A stretch of 64,000 nt of DNA from Hofstenia miamia (taxonomy: Eukaryota; Xenacoelomorpha; Acoela). Positions 48,860 through 61,101 of the stretch are shown one piece after another; positions within the stretch are counted from its first letter, which is position 1; each line of letters begins with the position of its first letter. The notes under the pieces are model-generated. The model had not been told where the DNA came from, made no database searches, and was given only the letters and a program-made list of their open reading frames with translations. The stretch spans positions 448,220-512,219 of the forward strand of contig SCFE01000047.1 in NCBI GenBank assembly GCA_004352715.1. The letters run 5' to 3'. Position numbers and translations under genes: made by a program.

Positions 48860-49285
48860 TTAACTGATAAAATGTTGGGTAAATAAGAAAATAGCTTCTG
48901 CTGTGTTGTTTTTGAGAGCATTCTCTTCTGATTGTAGATTAGTCCAGCGTGATTAAACAGACGTTGAGAGCTAGCCGAGGTTGCTGGGATCTTCAGATAA
49001 CGAAAAACCAGCTTGGCAAATTGGCAATCTAGACGCATTAAGCTTCCACCAAGGGAGAGAGTCCTCTTCATCGTCCAAATCAGGTTCTGCAAAAAACTTC
49101 TTTTCCGTCATAGTGTCTTTCTCAGATACAAGGGTTTTGCCAAAAAGCTATACAAGCTTCGATACTTTTTGGTGGCTCCAGATCAGGTTTTGCTGCGCAC
49201 AATCAAACTAATGTATGTGAAATAAATTCTATAGGAATGCACACAGTATGCGCCACATGCAATAGATCTGCAAAAACCAACACTG
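48860..49285 (-). pseudogene. hAT transposase C-terminus with a 5' terminal repeat
   Basis: Minus-strand 49135-48870 encodes KKFFAEPDLDDEEDSLPWW, then in a shifted frame FAKLVFRYLKIPATSASSQR and LFNHAGLIYNQKRMLS: the WW...RxPxLAxLAxxYLxIPATSASSER dimerisation domain of hAT transposases. About 150 bp upstream, at 49285, the minus strand reads CAGTGTTGGTTTTTGCAG, a hAT end. The BED finger and catalytic core are missing between them, so the copy is internally deleted and frameshifted. Confidence 0.7.
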
Positions 49286-51577
49286 CACCACGGAATAAAA
49301 CATGTGTCTTTTCATGTTAATTCAAATTTTCAATATGGTCTGTTAACCTCACCAAACTCTAAATTTGCAAATCAATCTAATATTTGTTTTCAATTTTCAT
49401 GAAGCTCATCATCATTAGAAGTTCTAATTTAGAACAAATGCTTAAGTTTAAATTAAGTTAAAATGGATGTCATATTAGCTTTCACTTAAAATGTCCCATA
49501 GACTTTGCAATAGATTAAGAACAGGAAGGCTTGATCAGTACAACTTTGGGCAAAAAGGGTATGAGACTTGGAATTTCAAAACTGACCAGATTTGAATCAA
49601 AACTGTTTTAATCTGAAAATGGTCCAGCCTAAAATATCAGCTAGTTTAGGGTTTCCAACGCGACTGAGATGGATTTCTTAATTTCTTTCTTCTTCGACCC
49701 CTACCCTTTTGACTTTTATGCATGCCACATTGCTCATTAAATGCAAGCTATCATGTTCAACAATTTTCTAATTCAAATGAGGCTTTTAAACGATTTTTGT
49801 ATCATTTATATTTTGATATTAACTAAGTTCAATAAAATTTTCTTCCTGATATTCATTTTGCCAACATCGAAAAGCTTATATCAAAATTAAGTTCCAACGC
49901 AACCAATTGAAGAGCTTAAATATAATATATAATTTGAATTTTTTATTACTTGTGGGGTCAAGTAATTTTCCACCACTGTACATACATTTTAAAATAAGAA
50001 TTTAAGATAACTCTATAGATTATAAGATAACACAGAAAAAATAATAAATGCACTTAATATGGAATAAAAGGAACGGAATCTCGGTTATAACGAATAACTC
50101 ATAACGTCGGATATACTTTATAATAAACCATGCTTACTGTATAATCTCAATCGACTAGTAGCAAAAATTAACACTACAGGCTGCTAAGTTTATATCTAGA
50201 AAGCTGTCGTTGACTATATATGTAGCAGCATTTTCTATTTGGCATTCGATGCAAACTCATAGAGCAAAGATAGGCCCTGCGAAACTTTTTTTAAAAAAGT
50301 TATAAATTCTCACCATTCTAATGGCAAAAGTTCATTGGAACAACAATTAACCTTAATTGTTTCTATTTACGTAGATAGACAAGTGGAAACCATTGAGACA
50401 TGCCGTGCACAGTCAGAGGTCGCGGCGGCGAAGGTTTCACTCATATATCACGTGTTGTTTTCAGATTTTGGCGATTTTTATTAGTTCGTGTGTTATAACC
50501 GTTGAAAATATTTTCAAAAAACCATAAAAAGTAGTGGTATTCTGTGGCAACGTTTTTACGTCAAAAATCCCGGCTAAGATTCATCTCTGAACATTATGAT
50601 GAACAATATATTTCCAAGATTTTTATTTGTATTTTTGAGTTTAAAATTTTATTACTTTGACCATTTTCTGTAGTTATTCGAACTATGAACATGTTTTAAT
50701 CGTTACATTAAAAATTGCAATATTTTAATTAGTAATAGAAAAAGGCGCCGACTGCGGCAAAAAATGACGGCTAACGGCCAGCTACGGCCAAGAAAATTGC
50801 CTTCAACGCAAAACACTAGTAAATAGTCGAGTAATTTCAAAATTTGAATATTCGCATAATTTGAATGGTCAGTGTTCAAGATCGATTCGAAATTAGGAAT
50901 ATTTGAAAACCCTAGTCAAAGAATTACTGCAAAGTGTGGAATAATAAAGGAAAGATGTAGCTTTACTTAGCACAAACCAAGTTTTACTAAATAATTGCAT
51001 GAATAGCACAGCTTCCGTATAGAGAATCTTGGCGAAAATTTGATTGATTTTAAAATTATGGAGACCTAATTCACAATTAATGATAAATGAATTTATCGAT
51101 CGGTGGAAGTAGCATTCTATAGGATCACTGTGAGAGAGACAAGAGTCATAAAGCACCTTGTGTGTCATGGAAACGGAAGTTGAATTAATTTTTCAAATGA
51201 CATTGAATCGTCTGTGTCAATTACAGAATCGAAGGGCTACAAATGCATGCAATTGACAATCAAATACACGTTTCGCAAACATAAAAATGAATACCAAGTT
51301 ATTTGCTTTTATTCTTACATAATGGAATTGCAGCATTCTAAAAAGAATTCCGGAATTGGATATATATTAACACTTGAAAAAAATACTAACGTATACATCC
51401 ATGTGTTCAAATGCCTGCATGATAATCATCAATTGCACATATACATGAACGTATCGATACTTGTCAAAACTGATGTAGTTTTTACATCGATACATATGGT
51501 CTTTCCTTCTTATTTTTTCAAAAAAAATCCAAAATGTTAATAGCCTACTACTTCATAGAATTTATATTTAGTATCAT
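49286..51577. other. AT-rich DNA, few features
   Basis: Possible element ends only: CGG-rich words at 50415-50435 and 50745-50790, and the terminus-like minus-strand stretch AGGGTTTTCAAATATTCCTA near 50914. No mates or duplications were confirmed. Open frames at 50893-51168 and 51214-51540 show no known family. Confidence 0.35.
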
Positions 51578-51773
51578 CAGTGTTGGAACCGACACGAAAA
51601 GACGCAGCTAGGCACGAGCACAGTACGACCGGGACGAAAATCTATAAAGGTTTCGTTAAATGTAAAAGGCATCTTAGATTGAACATGTATGAGGCAAGTT
51701 GTTTCAAGAGTTTAACAAATTGTTCAAGAAACAAAGTTTTCAGCATGAGCACGGCAGGCACGGCAAGGCACTG
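51578..51773. mobile_element. hAT MITE, 196 bp, perfect 8-bp duplication
   Basis: Left end CAGTGTTGGAACCGACACGA; right end, reverse complement, CAGTGCCTTGCCGTGCCTGC. Flanked on both sides by agtatcat (51570-51577, 51774-51781), a perfect 8-bp duplication. Internal GGCACG/GAGCACGG repeats occupy both ends. Non-coding. Confidence 0.8.
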
Positions 51774-52652
51774 AGTATCATGAACGGACAGTTAATGGGC
51801 AGAGACGGGTAAAGGTAAACTATTTGGAACTTATAAGTGAGAAAAAATCATGATACAATAATACATTTTTGTAATGAACATATAGATGCATAAAATTATG
51901 AAATATGCAATACACAAACTTCTGAGATTAGTTAAATATCACTCCATCACAAAAAACCTGGTTAAACCAATGTCTACAATCCGTGAAATATGAACATAAT
52001 TCATGTGGAATATCCGAAAAGAAGAATTTCGATTCCAATAATCTTCTGTACGCTTTGATAAATTCAATGAATAAAGATGGAATTATACGCATGATTATAT
52101 GTACATAGATTTCATAAAAAGTCATTGAGAAAAAGCATAATGTACCTTAGTTCCCAGAGGAATGGATTTGCCACACTAATTCAAATGCAAACTGAAAATT
52201 AAATTTATTATAGAAGTGGAAATTACTATCCGTGTATGAAATAAGTTGCTAAACCAATTTAGTTAATTCCCTCAACACTAATTACTAAACACGGAAATAA
52301 TACACTTCTCATTATCTCATTGTAGAAATTCAAAAACGCTAATTGCCTATGCTTTAAATCATCATACATTGCAGGATGATTTGAAATTAGTAATGATTTT
52401 CATTTAGATTTTTAGCATTGTATTGAGATTTCTTTAAAATTTACATGCCAATATTTCTGAAACTTTTGTGAACACTTTAATGCAAGGGTTCTCAGGCTTG
52501 CTTGACCAACTCACATCTGTTGATATTTGTCAAAGTATCAATCACCATCTCATTTCCAAAATTTCAAAAATTTCAAATTCCTTTGAAGGTGGCTACTGCG
52601 GATTTATTAGATTTGGCACAGGGCATATCCAGTAGACATCTCCTCCAAGACC
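51774..52652. other. AT-rich DNA, nothing recognised
   Basis: No exon, domain or repeat boundary found beyond the MITE target duplication. Confidence 0.4.
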
Positions 52653-53475
52653 TTAAGGTAGGTGTAGGGAGTACGAGATCGTAGGTAATACGAGGCCACC
52701 AGAGTCAAAAGTGTCCTATATGCATTCTTTTTACAAAGAGTATTGTTATATTGTCATTGATCACCACTATTACGCTTTCTGTTTCGTAAGCTGTAAAAAT
52801 TGTATAATAACAATATTATGAAGTTGGGTAACTACTGGTTAGGTCAATTTACTATTGTACACAGTGAAGATTGAATACAGTTACCCTCAATAAGGTCATC
52901 CAAACAATATGTGTAGGTAACGCGAGACCACCAACATAACAGCTATTGTCATGCATGCTTACTGAGGGTATTGAGCATTGATAAATTGTGGACGTTTAAT
53001 GACATGAATTTTTATGCTTTACAAGACAAAATGCAAAGTACATGAGGCAAAATTACCGCCAATATAATGATGCATATTGATTGTCATTTAGAAAATAATA
53101 AATTATATCTGATTATTAATATTGTTTGATTCTTGACTAGAATTTATATTGATTTTCGGCCTTGATGAAACCCAAGCATCTTAGAAGTAGCACTTCTTTA
53201 TAGGTATTTGTATTTCCAATAAAAATGTATTTTACTCAACAACTCACTGACATTTAGGTAAAAAATGTGAAGGTAATACGAGATCATTTACATCTAATGT
53301 TATTAAGCCAATTATCTAACAAAGTAAACAAATTTTAATCATTATTATGGTACCTAAATATATAAAATTAGTTGCAGAAAACATTGGTAAAACTTATTAA
53401 TGTGTATCTGTATTCCTGTTTACGCAACCTAGGAAAATGAGTTTAACGGTCTTGTATTCCCTACACTTACTCTAA
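52653..53475. mobile_element. Inverted-repeat element with internal GTAATACGAG repeats
   Basis: Left end TTAAGGTAGGTGTAGGGAGT and right end, reverse complement, TTAGAGTAAGTGTAGGGAAT; both continue into ACGAGATCGT / ACAAGACCGT. Inside, GGTAATACGAG or GGTAACGCGAG followed by A/G-YCA recurs near 52684, 52916 and 53273. TTAA on the left and CTAA on the right suggest a decayed TTAA duplication. The left end resembles that of the element at 8145 (GGTAG). Non-coding. Confidence 0.6.
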
Positions 53476-55346
53476 TTCACAAACTTAAATCCGGAAATTC
53501 ACCTCTGGTGTGAATTTCACCACCAATACGAACTCCTATTGTAATGTAAATTTGGTAAAATGCCACATTCAGGGCAAATTGTGTAAATTAAATGTTAGTC
53601 CAAAAAGTTTATACGTACATTAATTACAACAATCGAAATGATCATGCTATCAAAATTAAAACTAAGACTTCAAACTAGAGTTCTGAGGGATTTATTGGGA
53701 CAAAATATTTCAGATAGCCTGAGATTAACATGGGACTTGCATAAAAAACTAAGAAACTGCGATCACAGATCACCTAATAGTGCTAAACCCATGAGGTGTG
53801 TCGTGCAAAAATTCGAGGCCATTGGCAGGGCAGGAATTCGACACCAGAAAGGATTTTAGAAAGTAAATGAAAAAAGAAACATTCCTTTACTTAATACCCC
53901 ATATTTCAAAAAATCTCACCCATTTGATTACAGTTAAGCAAAAATGATTTTGAATTCTACCTCTAATGAGAATTTGCTAATAATAATGAGTTGTTGTCAA
54001 ATTTTTTGAATTCGACCTAATAAACCAAATAAAAGTCTCGGAAAATAAGTAATTTGCTCATTAAATAAACGTCTAACAAAAGAGTGTTTCCTGTAGACGA
54101 TGTCATTGAATAATATACACCTCGTCCACATCTGATAAAGTCGCAAAGTTTTTTAGAACATTTACGTAAAAGCATTATTAGAAAATTTGAAATAAGATAC
54201 ATATATCATTTGTAGATATTTGATTTGATAGAACAGCACTTTTTACAACATGGAAATCAAAGGTCGATCCGAGAATCGAGCTATTAGAAAACGTTCACTA
54301 GGGTGAACTTTTGGATAAGACCCAAAACAATCTAAAGTCTAAATCCAATCAAACAACATTATATTAGGGTTTTGCTTTTGCATATATTACTGCATTCGTA
54401 CAAGTAATGAGCTATTAACTAGAAAAGTACATGAAGAACAAAACTTCCAAAAATTATGGGTAATGCGGGACATTAGAGTATTTTGCCCTAGTAAGTTACT
54501 AGTAACCGGTTTCTAGGTAACCGCAATGGTCAACCCTAGTTGCTACCTTGTATAATAGAAACATTTCTTAGTCTTAGTATGAGATAAGAGGATAGAGTAG
54601 CATGCGATTTACCTGTAAAAATAATCCACCCTTGTCGAAATATACAACGTTAATATATTTTGGTCCTAAGTACTGGATCATGGATAAACCACACGGGCAG
54701 GAATCAAATCAGCTGCTCGTTGCCGCATTTGATATATCTGATCACACAAGGTTTTACTTTCAATGTCAAAAAGGCTTAAATTCAAAAGTGTAAAACAACA
54801 TCCAATTTGGAATTATTATCGAAATATCACACAGATAGGAATTATTATATTAAAATTGAAACAGAAGGCATAACCCACGCAAATTATTAGTGATCAAATC
54901 GACAAATCGCAGTTTAATGCTAAAATATTATAAACACATAACAAGGTTTTATTGCTCACAGAATCAAACTGGACGCGTTTGAGGAAGTTTAACACAGCTG
55001 AACTACCATCAATAAAGTGAGGAATGGAAAAACAAACGCCATGATTTTTACAACGTTGGTAATTGATTTTATTACTGACCGGGTGTTTTATGGCTTAATC
55101 CGCATGAATATTGTTTACGTAAAGAATTTCATGAATTATTTATCGTATTTGTGTTTTTAAACCCCGAAATGAAGTTTCTGCGGAACATATGATAACTCTA
55201 GTAATTGCTATGAGAATTAATTAAGCATTAGTTAACCCTAAACTGCAGATTGTGATTTTAAATGCACAAAACATTTTGGCCACATTCTCACCCATTTTCT
55301 CCAAGGCTACTTGGGAACCCAGAAATTTGGTAAGTGTGCTTCCTTG
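53476..55346. other. AT-rich DNA with weak coding-like patches
   Basis: 53494-53550 and 53950-54010 are degenerate direct repeats (GAAATTCACCTCTGGTG against GAATTCTACCTCTAATG). Plus-strand 53638-53859 has a 73-codon open frame of unknown type. Minus-strand 54793-54614 contains FDIESKTLCDQIYQMRQRAA in one frame and LGPKYINVVYFDKGGLFLQ in another, followed by a GT donor-like site. I recognise no family. Confidence 0.3.
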
Positions 55347-56239
55347 TTATTGCAAAATTTGTAGTAAATTGAAGTACTTAAAAGTATAACTTCTATTCAA
55401 TGGAGAACCCACTACCATCAAATGTGTTTTCTGTAAATGAACTACCCATGTCTCGTCCAGGCGCGCCATGCTCAAAGTCACAAGTCGTCGCGCACATCGC
55501 GCCAGAAAATGTAAACCACCGCAAGCATAATAAAGGCCAAAATGAAAGCGAAATGTACTCTCCATCCAGTGGTGTTTTCAGATTTTAGATATCTTTATTA
55601 TGTAGTGAGTTAAAAGCTTTAAAAATTTTATAGAAACCATCATAATTTTAAAAAATGTCTGGGCAGTCTAGAGCTAAGAAGTAGTACGGTACGAACTGGG
55701 GTTTTATGCGATCGTACTGTTCCATTGTGCTTACTGGGCCAAGTCTCATGGCAATGGGACATAGGACTAAAATACCCAATGAACTTAGTTGAAAATGTGT
55801 TATACTTGTGTAACTTTACAATAATAAATGAGCATTGAGAGTATACATGTTCGCATAAAAATAAGAATGGAGTCAACTTAGTTAATACTCCACTTCATTT
55901 TCAATCTTACTAAAATAATTAGAATGAAAATACTAAATTTAGAATTAATGTATATTTCAAGAAAAACCAATCATATATGAAAAAATGTAGTGTTAAGAAA
56001 AACATTAATTCAGTTAAGAAATAAAAATAATAGGGCACTTTTTGTGGTGTTACAAAAGTCACAGCCAACTTTGAACATTATTATTAGAGGCGAATGTAGA
56101 ATTTCCGGCGCGAATAGTGGAATTCTCCTAACATTTTTCTTGACAATACTAATGTACGTGATCCTGGCATTCGAATTTCTCTCTCACTATCCCGGACAAC
56201 TCACACATCTTCTAAGCTTACACTGCATCTACCTTATAA
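55347..56239. repeat. Haplotype copy A
   Basis: Starts ttattgcaaaatttg and ends ccttataa just before a single N. Nearly identical to 56241-57355, with scattered single-base differences and no 222-bp insertion. Best read as one allele of the same locus. The mirrored open frames inside (55347-55565 minus, 55400-55588 plus) have no recognised function. Confidence 0.85.
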
Positions 56240-56240
56240 N

Positions 56241-57355
56241 TTATTGCAAAATTTGTAGTAAATTGAAGTACTTAAAAGTATAACTTCTATTCAATGGAGA
56301 ACCCACTACCATCAAATGTGTTTTCTGTAAATGAACTACCCATGTCTCGTCCAGGCGCGCCATGCTCAAAGTCACAAGTCGTCGCGCACATCGCGCCAGA
56401 AAATGTAAACCACCGCAAGCATAATAAAGGCCAAAATGAAAGCGAAATGTACTCTCCATCCAGTGGTGTTTTCAGATTTTAGATATCTTTATTATGTAGT
56501 GAGTTAAAAGCTTTAAAAATTTTATAGAAACCATCATAATTTTAAAAAATGTCTGGGCAGTCTAGAGCTAAGAAGTAGTACGGTACGAACTGGGGTTTTA
56601 TGCGATCGTACTGTTCCATTGTGCTTACTGGGCCAAGTCTCATGGCAATGGAACATAGGACTAAAAAACCCAATAGAACTGGGGCCAAAAATGAAAGAAC
56701 TGGGACCACGAATTTCAAATTACTAAAAAATTGTGCAATTTTTATTAAAATAAAAGTTATGCTGTGAGACAAATGAGACCAAAAATTTTTAGGGTACTGG
56801 GCCACGAAACTTTCATACCACAAAAATTTAGTACGAAGGGGCTTGTAAAAATAACCAGCCATGCTATAAAATTATTGTAAGGAATGTCCAAAATATTTTC
56901 TTAGTTGAAAATGTGTTATACTTGTGTAACTTTACAATAATAAATGAGCATTGAGAGTATACATGTTCGCATAAATATAAGAATGGAGTCAACTTAGTTT
57001 ATACTCCACTTCATTTTCAATCTTACTAAAATAATTAGAATGAAAATACTAAATTTAGAATTAATGTATATTTCAAGCAAAACAAATCATATATAAAAAA
57101 ATGTAGTGTTAAGAAAAAACATTAATTCAGTTAAGAAATAAAAATAATAGGGCACTTTTTGTGTTGTCACAAAGTCACAGCCAACTTTGAACATTATTAT
57201 TAGAGGCGAATGTAGAATTTCCGGCGCGAATAGTGGAATTCTCCTAACATTTTTCTTGACAATACTAATGTACGTGATCCTGGCATTCGAATTTCTCTCT
57301 CACTATCCCGGACAGCTCACACATCTTCTAAGCTTATACTGCATCTACCTTATAA
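56241..57355. repeat. Haplotype copy B with a 222-bp net insertion
   Basis: Matches copy A at offset 894, but after 'cccaat' carries an extra stretch (about 56675-56900) absent from A, where sequence resumes at 'ttagttgaaaatgtg'. The extra stretch includes ctgggaccacgaat and ctgggccacgaaac, related to 'ctgggccaag' in the shared flank, so it may be part of a small repetitive element lost from A. Confidence 0.85.
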
Positions 57356-57965
57356 TTTCTCAAATGGTTCATTCCAAAATCCTCAAAGCATATTTTTAAA
57401 TTATATGGTATATTTACCCTTTTTTGTGGTTCTTAATGCTAGGCTCTCAATTTTACTTCTGCAACTAAAATCCTTTATAGCGTACTCCAATCAATATTTT
57501 CTTCTCAACATTTTTACTTACATCTACTTAATTCGAAACGCATTCCAATAGCCATTTGTCTAAAATATCTTGATTTAATATTTCGCAATAAACTACTCAT
57601 GGGAGTCTAAGATTTCCTAATCTTTAACTATTTAAAATTATCTTCCTCAGAGCGTAGCAATAGATGCTCTCCTTATCGTACATTTCATCTTCTCAGAATT
57701 CACAAATCTATTTCACTGCAATTACTTCTATACAATAAATTCTCCTGCTAATTTTATATTCCAAAATGTTGATAAAATGTTTAGTCTCATTGTTATAGTT
57801 TCAAAACTATATACCTAATTGCGGAATATTGTTAGAATTCAGTTTCCTTCCTATTTTTATTTGTTTTCCTGCCATTCAGTTAATTAAACTTAATCCTACT
57901 TTGTATGGCAAAATTCAATTGTATTATTATTATTATTATTGAATAATCAAAAATTATTGGACATC
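57356..57965. other. AT-rich DNA with short (ATT)n
   Basis: Nothing recognised except (ATT)n at about 57922-57942. Confidence 0.4.
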
Positions 57966-57983
57966 CGAGGACGTCGCAATAGT

Positions 57984-58015
<32 letters not shown>

Positions 58016-58212
58016 NNNNNNNNNNNNNNNNNNNNNNNNNNNNNNNNNNNNNNNNNNNNNNNNNNNNNNNNNNNNNNNNNNNNNNNNNNNNNNNNNNNNN
58101 NNNNNNNNNNNNNNNNNNNNNNNNNNNNNNNNNNNNNNNNNNNNNNNNNNNNNNNNNNNNNNNNNNNNNNNNNNNNNNNNNNNNNNNNNNNNNNNNNNNN
58201 NNNNNNNNNNNN

Positions 58213-58247
<35 letters not shown>

Positions 58248-58264
58248 CTATTGCGACGTCCTCG
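57966..58264. mobile_element. Inverted-repeat element with (AT)n centre and gap
   Basis: An exact 18-bp inverted repeat, CGAGGACGTCGCAATAGT, at 57966-57983 and 58247-58264 encloses (TA)n, 197 N (58016-58212) and (AT)n. Similarity extends a little outside (ttggacatc against ctgtccaa). The self-complementary centre would explain the gap. Confidence 0.6.
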
Positions 58265-58289
58265 TTGGACAGAGATAATAAACTCAATG

Positions 58290-58430
58290 CATGGTGGAAT
58301 GATTTTTAAAACTGCCCTTTAATTAATAATGCATATGTAAATAGTTTTGAAATATTTTTGTCATGTGTTAGTTTATAGACTTTATATTCCTTTCAGCAAT
58401 AAATGTGCTTTAACTCTTATTATTATTGTT
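58290..58430 (+). mobile_element. LINE 3' tail, second copy
   Basis: gcaataaatgtgctttaac and cttattattattgttg resemble 4310-4340 (gcaataaagttgctttgac), and both follow a T-rich stretch with 'tagttt'. This looks like the 3' UTR and simple-repeat tail of one LINE family. Confidence 0.5.
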
Positions 58431-60428
58431 GTTGTTGCTTTTAATATTATTCAAGATATTTATAGAATTTTGCGTAAAATTCTGAACGTTGAACAAAAGT
58501 TGCCTTTTCAGTAAATTTAGGCAAGAATTGCGTGAAAAGTTGCGAATGCAACCAAATCCGGCTTTGAGGCGCACGATGTGAAATAATACGAAAATGGACA
58601 CTTAATCATAAATTTCATTTGAAATTGATAACATTTTATCAATCATGTTTTCCTTTTAATTCTAATAACAATTTTAAGTTGTGCCAAAGCTGATTTACTA
58701 CAAAATTTAAGCTGAGCTATATTTTTGGGAGCCTTTAATTCTAAAAAAATTACATACGAATGTGCAGTGAATCGAAAATCGAACGAGTAATTAATCGCAT
58801 CTTAATCAACATTCGATTGTAAACAACTAAATTTGTAATTTAGACTGCCCCTGTTTTCACTGAAATACTTCATAGCTAAAATTGAGCGACAAATAGAGCA
58901 AATTCGTTATGGTGGAAGAAACATTGTGACTTATGTTAGAAAATCATCTTTGATAATTGTCATCAATTAATGCTTATTCACAGCAATAAAATTAATTGCT
59001 AGAAATTTCAATAGAATTTTAGCAAGCTTTAAGATCGAAACCGAATCTAAATCGCATTGCTAAAATTCGTATCACATCACAATTGTACACTCTTAATTCA
59101 CAGGCAAAAGATCGACTACCTTATCTAAGAGCGATACTTGGTTTGAAAATTATCGATTTACATCGCCGCGTCTGCATCATTATTAAAGTCTAAGCATTGC
59201 AAAGAATATCAAGTGCGCCCTAAAAACTTTAATTAATGTGGCTATGCATTGCAAAGTTCCCTGCAGCGACAAGGCTGTTAACATGTTTTTGACAATTGTC
59301 AAACTGACGATAGGCTATTGATATATCATATAGAATTATGCAATAATAAAAAGACGCATGAAAGTAGCCAATGGCGTTGTTGTTAAAAATAGTCGAAATT
59401 AATAAATACGTTTTTGATGAAATGAAAACTTGAAAACTAGCCTGATCATTGAATACATTAAGTGATTCTATCAGGCTTGAAATGGGGTGACATTTTTGGA
59501 CCAACATCAAAAGAAGTGTTTATAAATCCACATCATACTTCAGAAATAAAAATTACCCACAAATCTCCACAGCTATTTTTTGATAAAATTCAAAAAGAAA
59601 ACATTTGTACCCACTGAGGATTTTACAGCTTAATCACTATCTTCACCATAGTCATATTTAGTAACGCTATTTTTAAAGTTTGTAATTTGATATATCATAA
59701 TTTTTTAGAATTGAAGCTGGTTATAAAACCACCAAAATCTAAAATTTCAGCCGACGCCACACCACATATAGCGTATTGTTCTAGATATCCCCACTTCCAC
59801 AGCAAGGGCGGTTTCTATAGTGTAGCATTTAAAAATTATCAGTGCAATATTAGAACTTCTTCGTTTTCGATAGCAGTTTACAAACACATCAACAAATATA
59901 AAACATCAGCAGTGTTGAAATACGAGGCGAGGGAAATTTTGAGTACCAGCCAGCCGGCTTTCAGGTCAATAGCTGAGTGCTGATAAACTTGAGAATATTG
60001 AACTACATTTTAAGTTGTCAATAAAAATTCAAATAATTTGTTTGACGAAATTGAGTTACATACAGTGTGAACGAGCCCAAAACAAGCCTTTACGGATCGA
60101 GGAGCAAAAAACGCGTCATCTAATTGAGCTTAGTAAAAAACTGAAATATTATCAAACATTACAATGAAAAAGAATTCAGCATCCGCAAATGAATGCATCT
60201 GTTACTATACCTTATGTGTCAATCATAAATCCAGATGATATCAGAATTGTTTTTCGTAAAACTAAAACGTTAACCTTAAAAAGCATAGGGATTTTTCAAA
60301 ATGTTTAATAGTTTTGAAAAAAATTTCAACATCTATAGCTGAACAACTAAAAAAGATATCCAAAATCTGAAATCAATAATAGAGGCGTTCTTTGACCTTG
60401 CGCACGCTACACCTCAATCGATTCAGGA
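58431..60428. other. AT-rich DNA, nothing recognised
   Basis: A somewhat GC-richer open stretch at 59687-59983 (98 codons, plus strand) has no recognisable domain. No splice-supported exon was identified on either strand. Confidence 0.4.
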
Positions 60429-61101
60429 CAGAGGTAGAATCGGGTTAGGTTCGAGTTTTTGAAAGCAATACGGATTGAGTTCGGGTGTAAAAATTTGTTC
60501 TTGGGTTTAATAAGATATAATAATAATATTGAAATTTTTTGTGATCATTGTAATGTGCATTATATCAAGGACATTTCAACTTGATTTTAGATTGTTTACC
60601 GAACAATTAAGTTGGATTAAAAAGGACTAATTCATATCAACGCGTTTACAATGATAAGAAGATAATTGGTAAGTCTATGGGTAAACTAATCAGCAGCACG
60701 AATGACTTGGAGAAAGAATAAAACCAGGGTTTTGGATTTATAGATAGTTTATCATGAATCTGCTAGTATTTCAGTTTGTCATGAATGACATATTTTGTGA
60801 AAAACAACGATTTTCATATCGATTTGTTTTTAAAGAGGCACCCGGTCGATCTGAAAGAGATCTCTCTTCTTGTAGGCTTACTGTTACTGAAAGCCGCTCT
60901 TCACTGGCAGCTGACACCATAGAAGCCTTAGAAACATCAAAAAATTAAATTTTAAATACACATTTAAAGAATTATAATTTTTATCAATTTAATACTTGAT
61001 TTTTTAAATTCGGATTGAAAACAGGTTAAAATCTGGTTAAAATTTTCATTTCGGGTTCGGTTCGGGTCGGGTTATAAAATCTCAACTCAATTCCACCTCT
61101 G
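60429..61101 (+). mobile_element. hAT element, deleted, with transposase C-terminus
   Basis: Ends CAGAGGTAGAATCGGGTTAG (left) and CAGAGGTGGAATTGAGTTGA (right, reverse complement). Flanks attcagga and gttcaaga agree at six of eight bases. Subterminal GGGTTCGG/CGGGTC words repeat. Inside, 60754-60948 encodes SERDLSSCRLTVTESRSSLA then IEALETSKN, the SERxFSxxGLTVTxxRSSL...ALxxLKxN end of the hAT dimerisation domain. The rest of the transposase is gone. Confidence 0.75.

Noticed and set aside
50020-50160. Terminus-like TCGGTTATAACGAATAACTC stretch
   Set aside because: Resembles Tigger ends but no mate was identified.
55400-56482. Pair of identical small genes (62 and 72 codons on opposite strands, twice)
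   Set aside because: The duplication is an assembly/haplotype effect and the two frames are antisense to each other with no recognisable domain.
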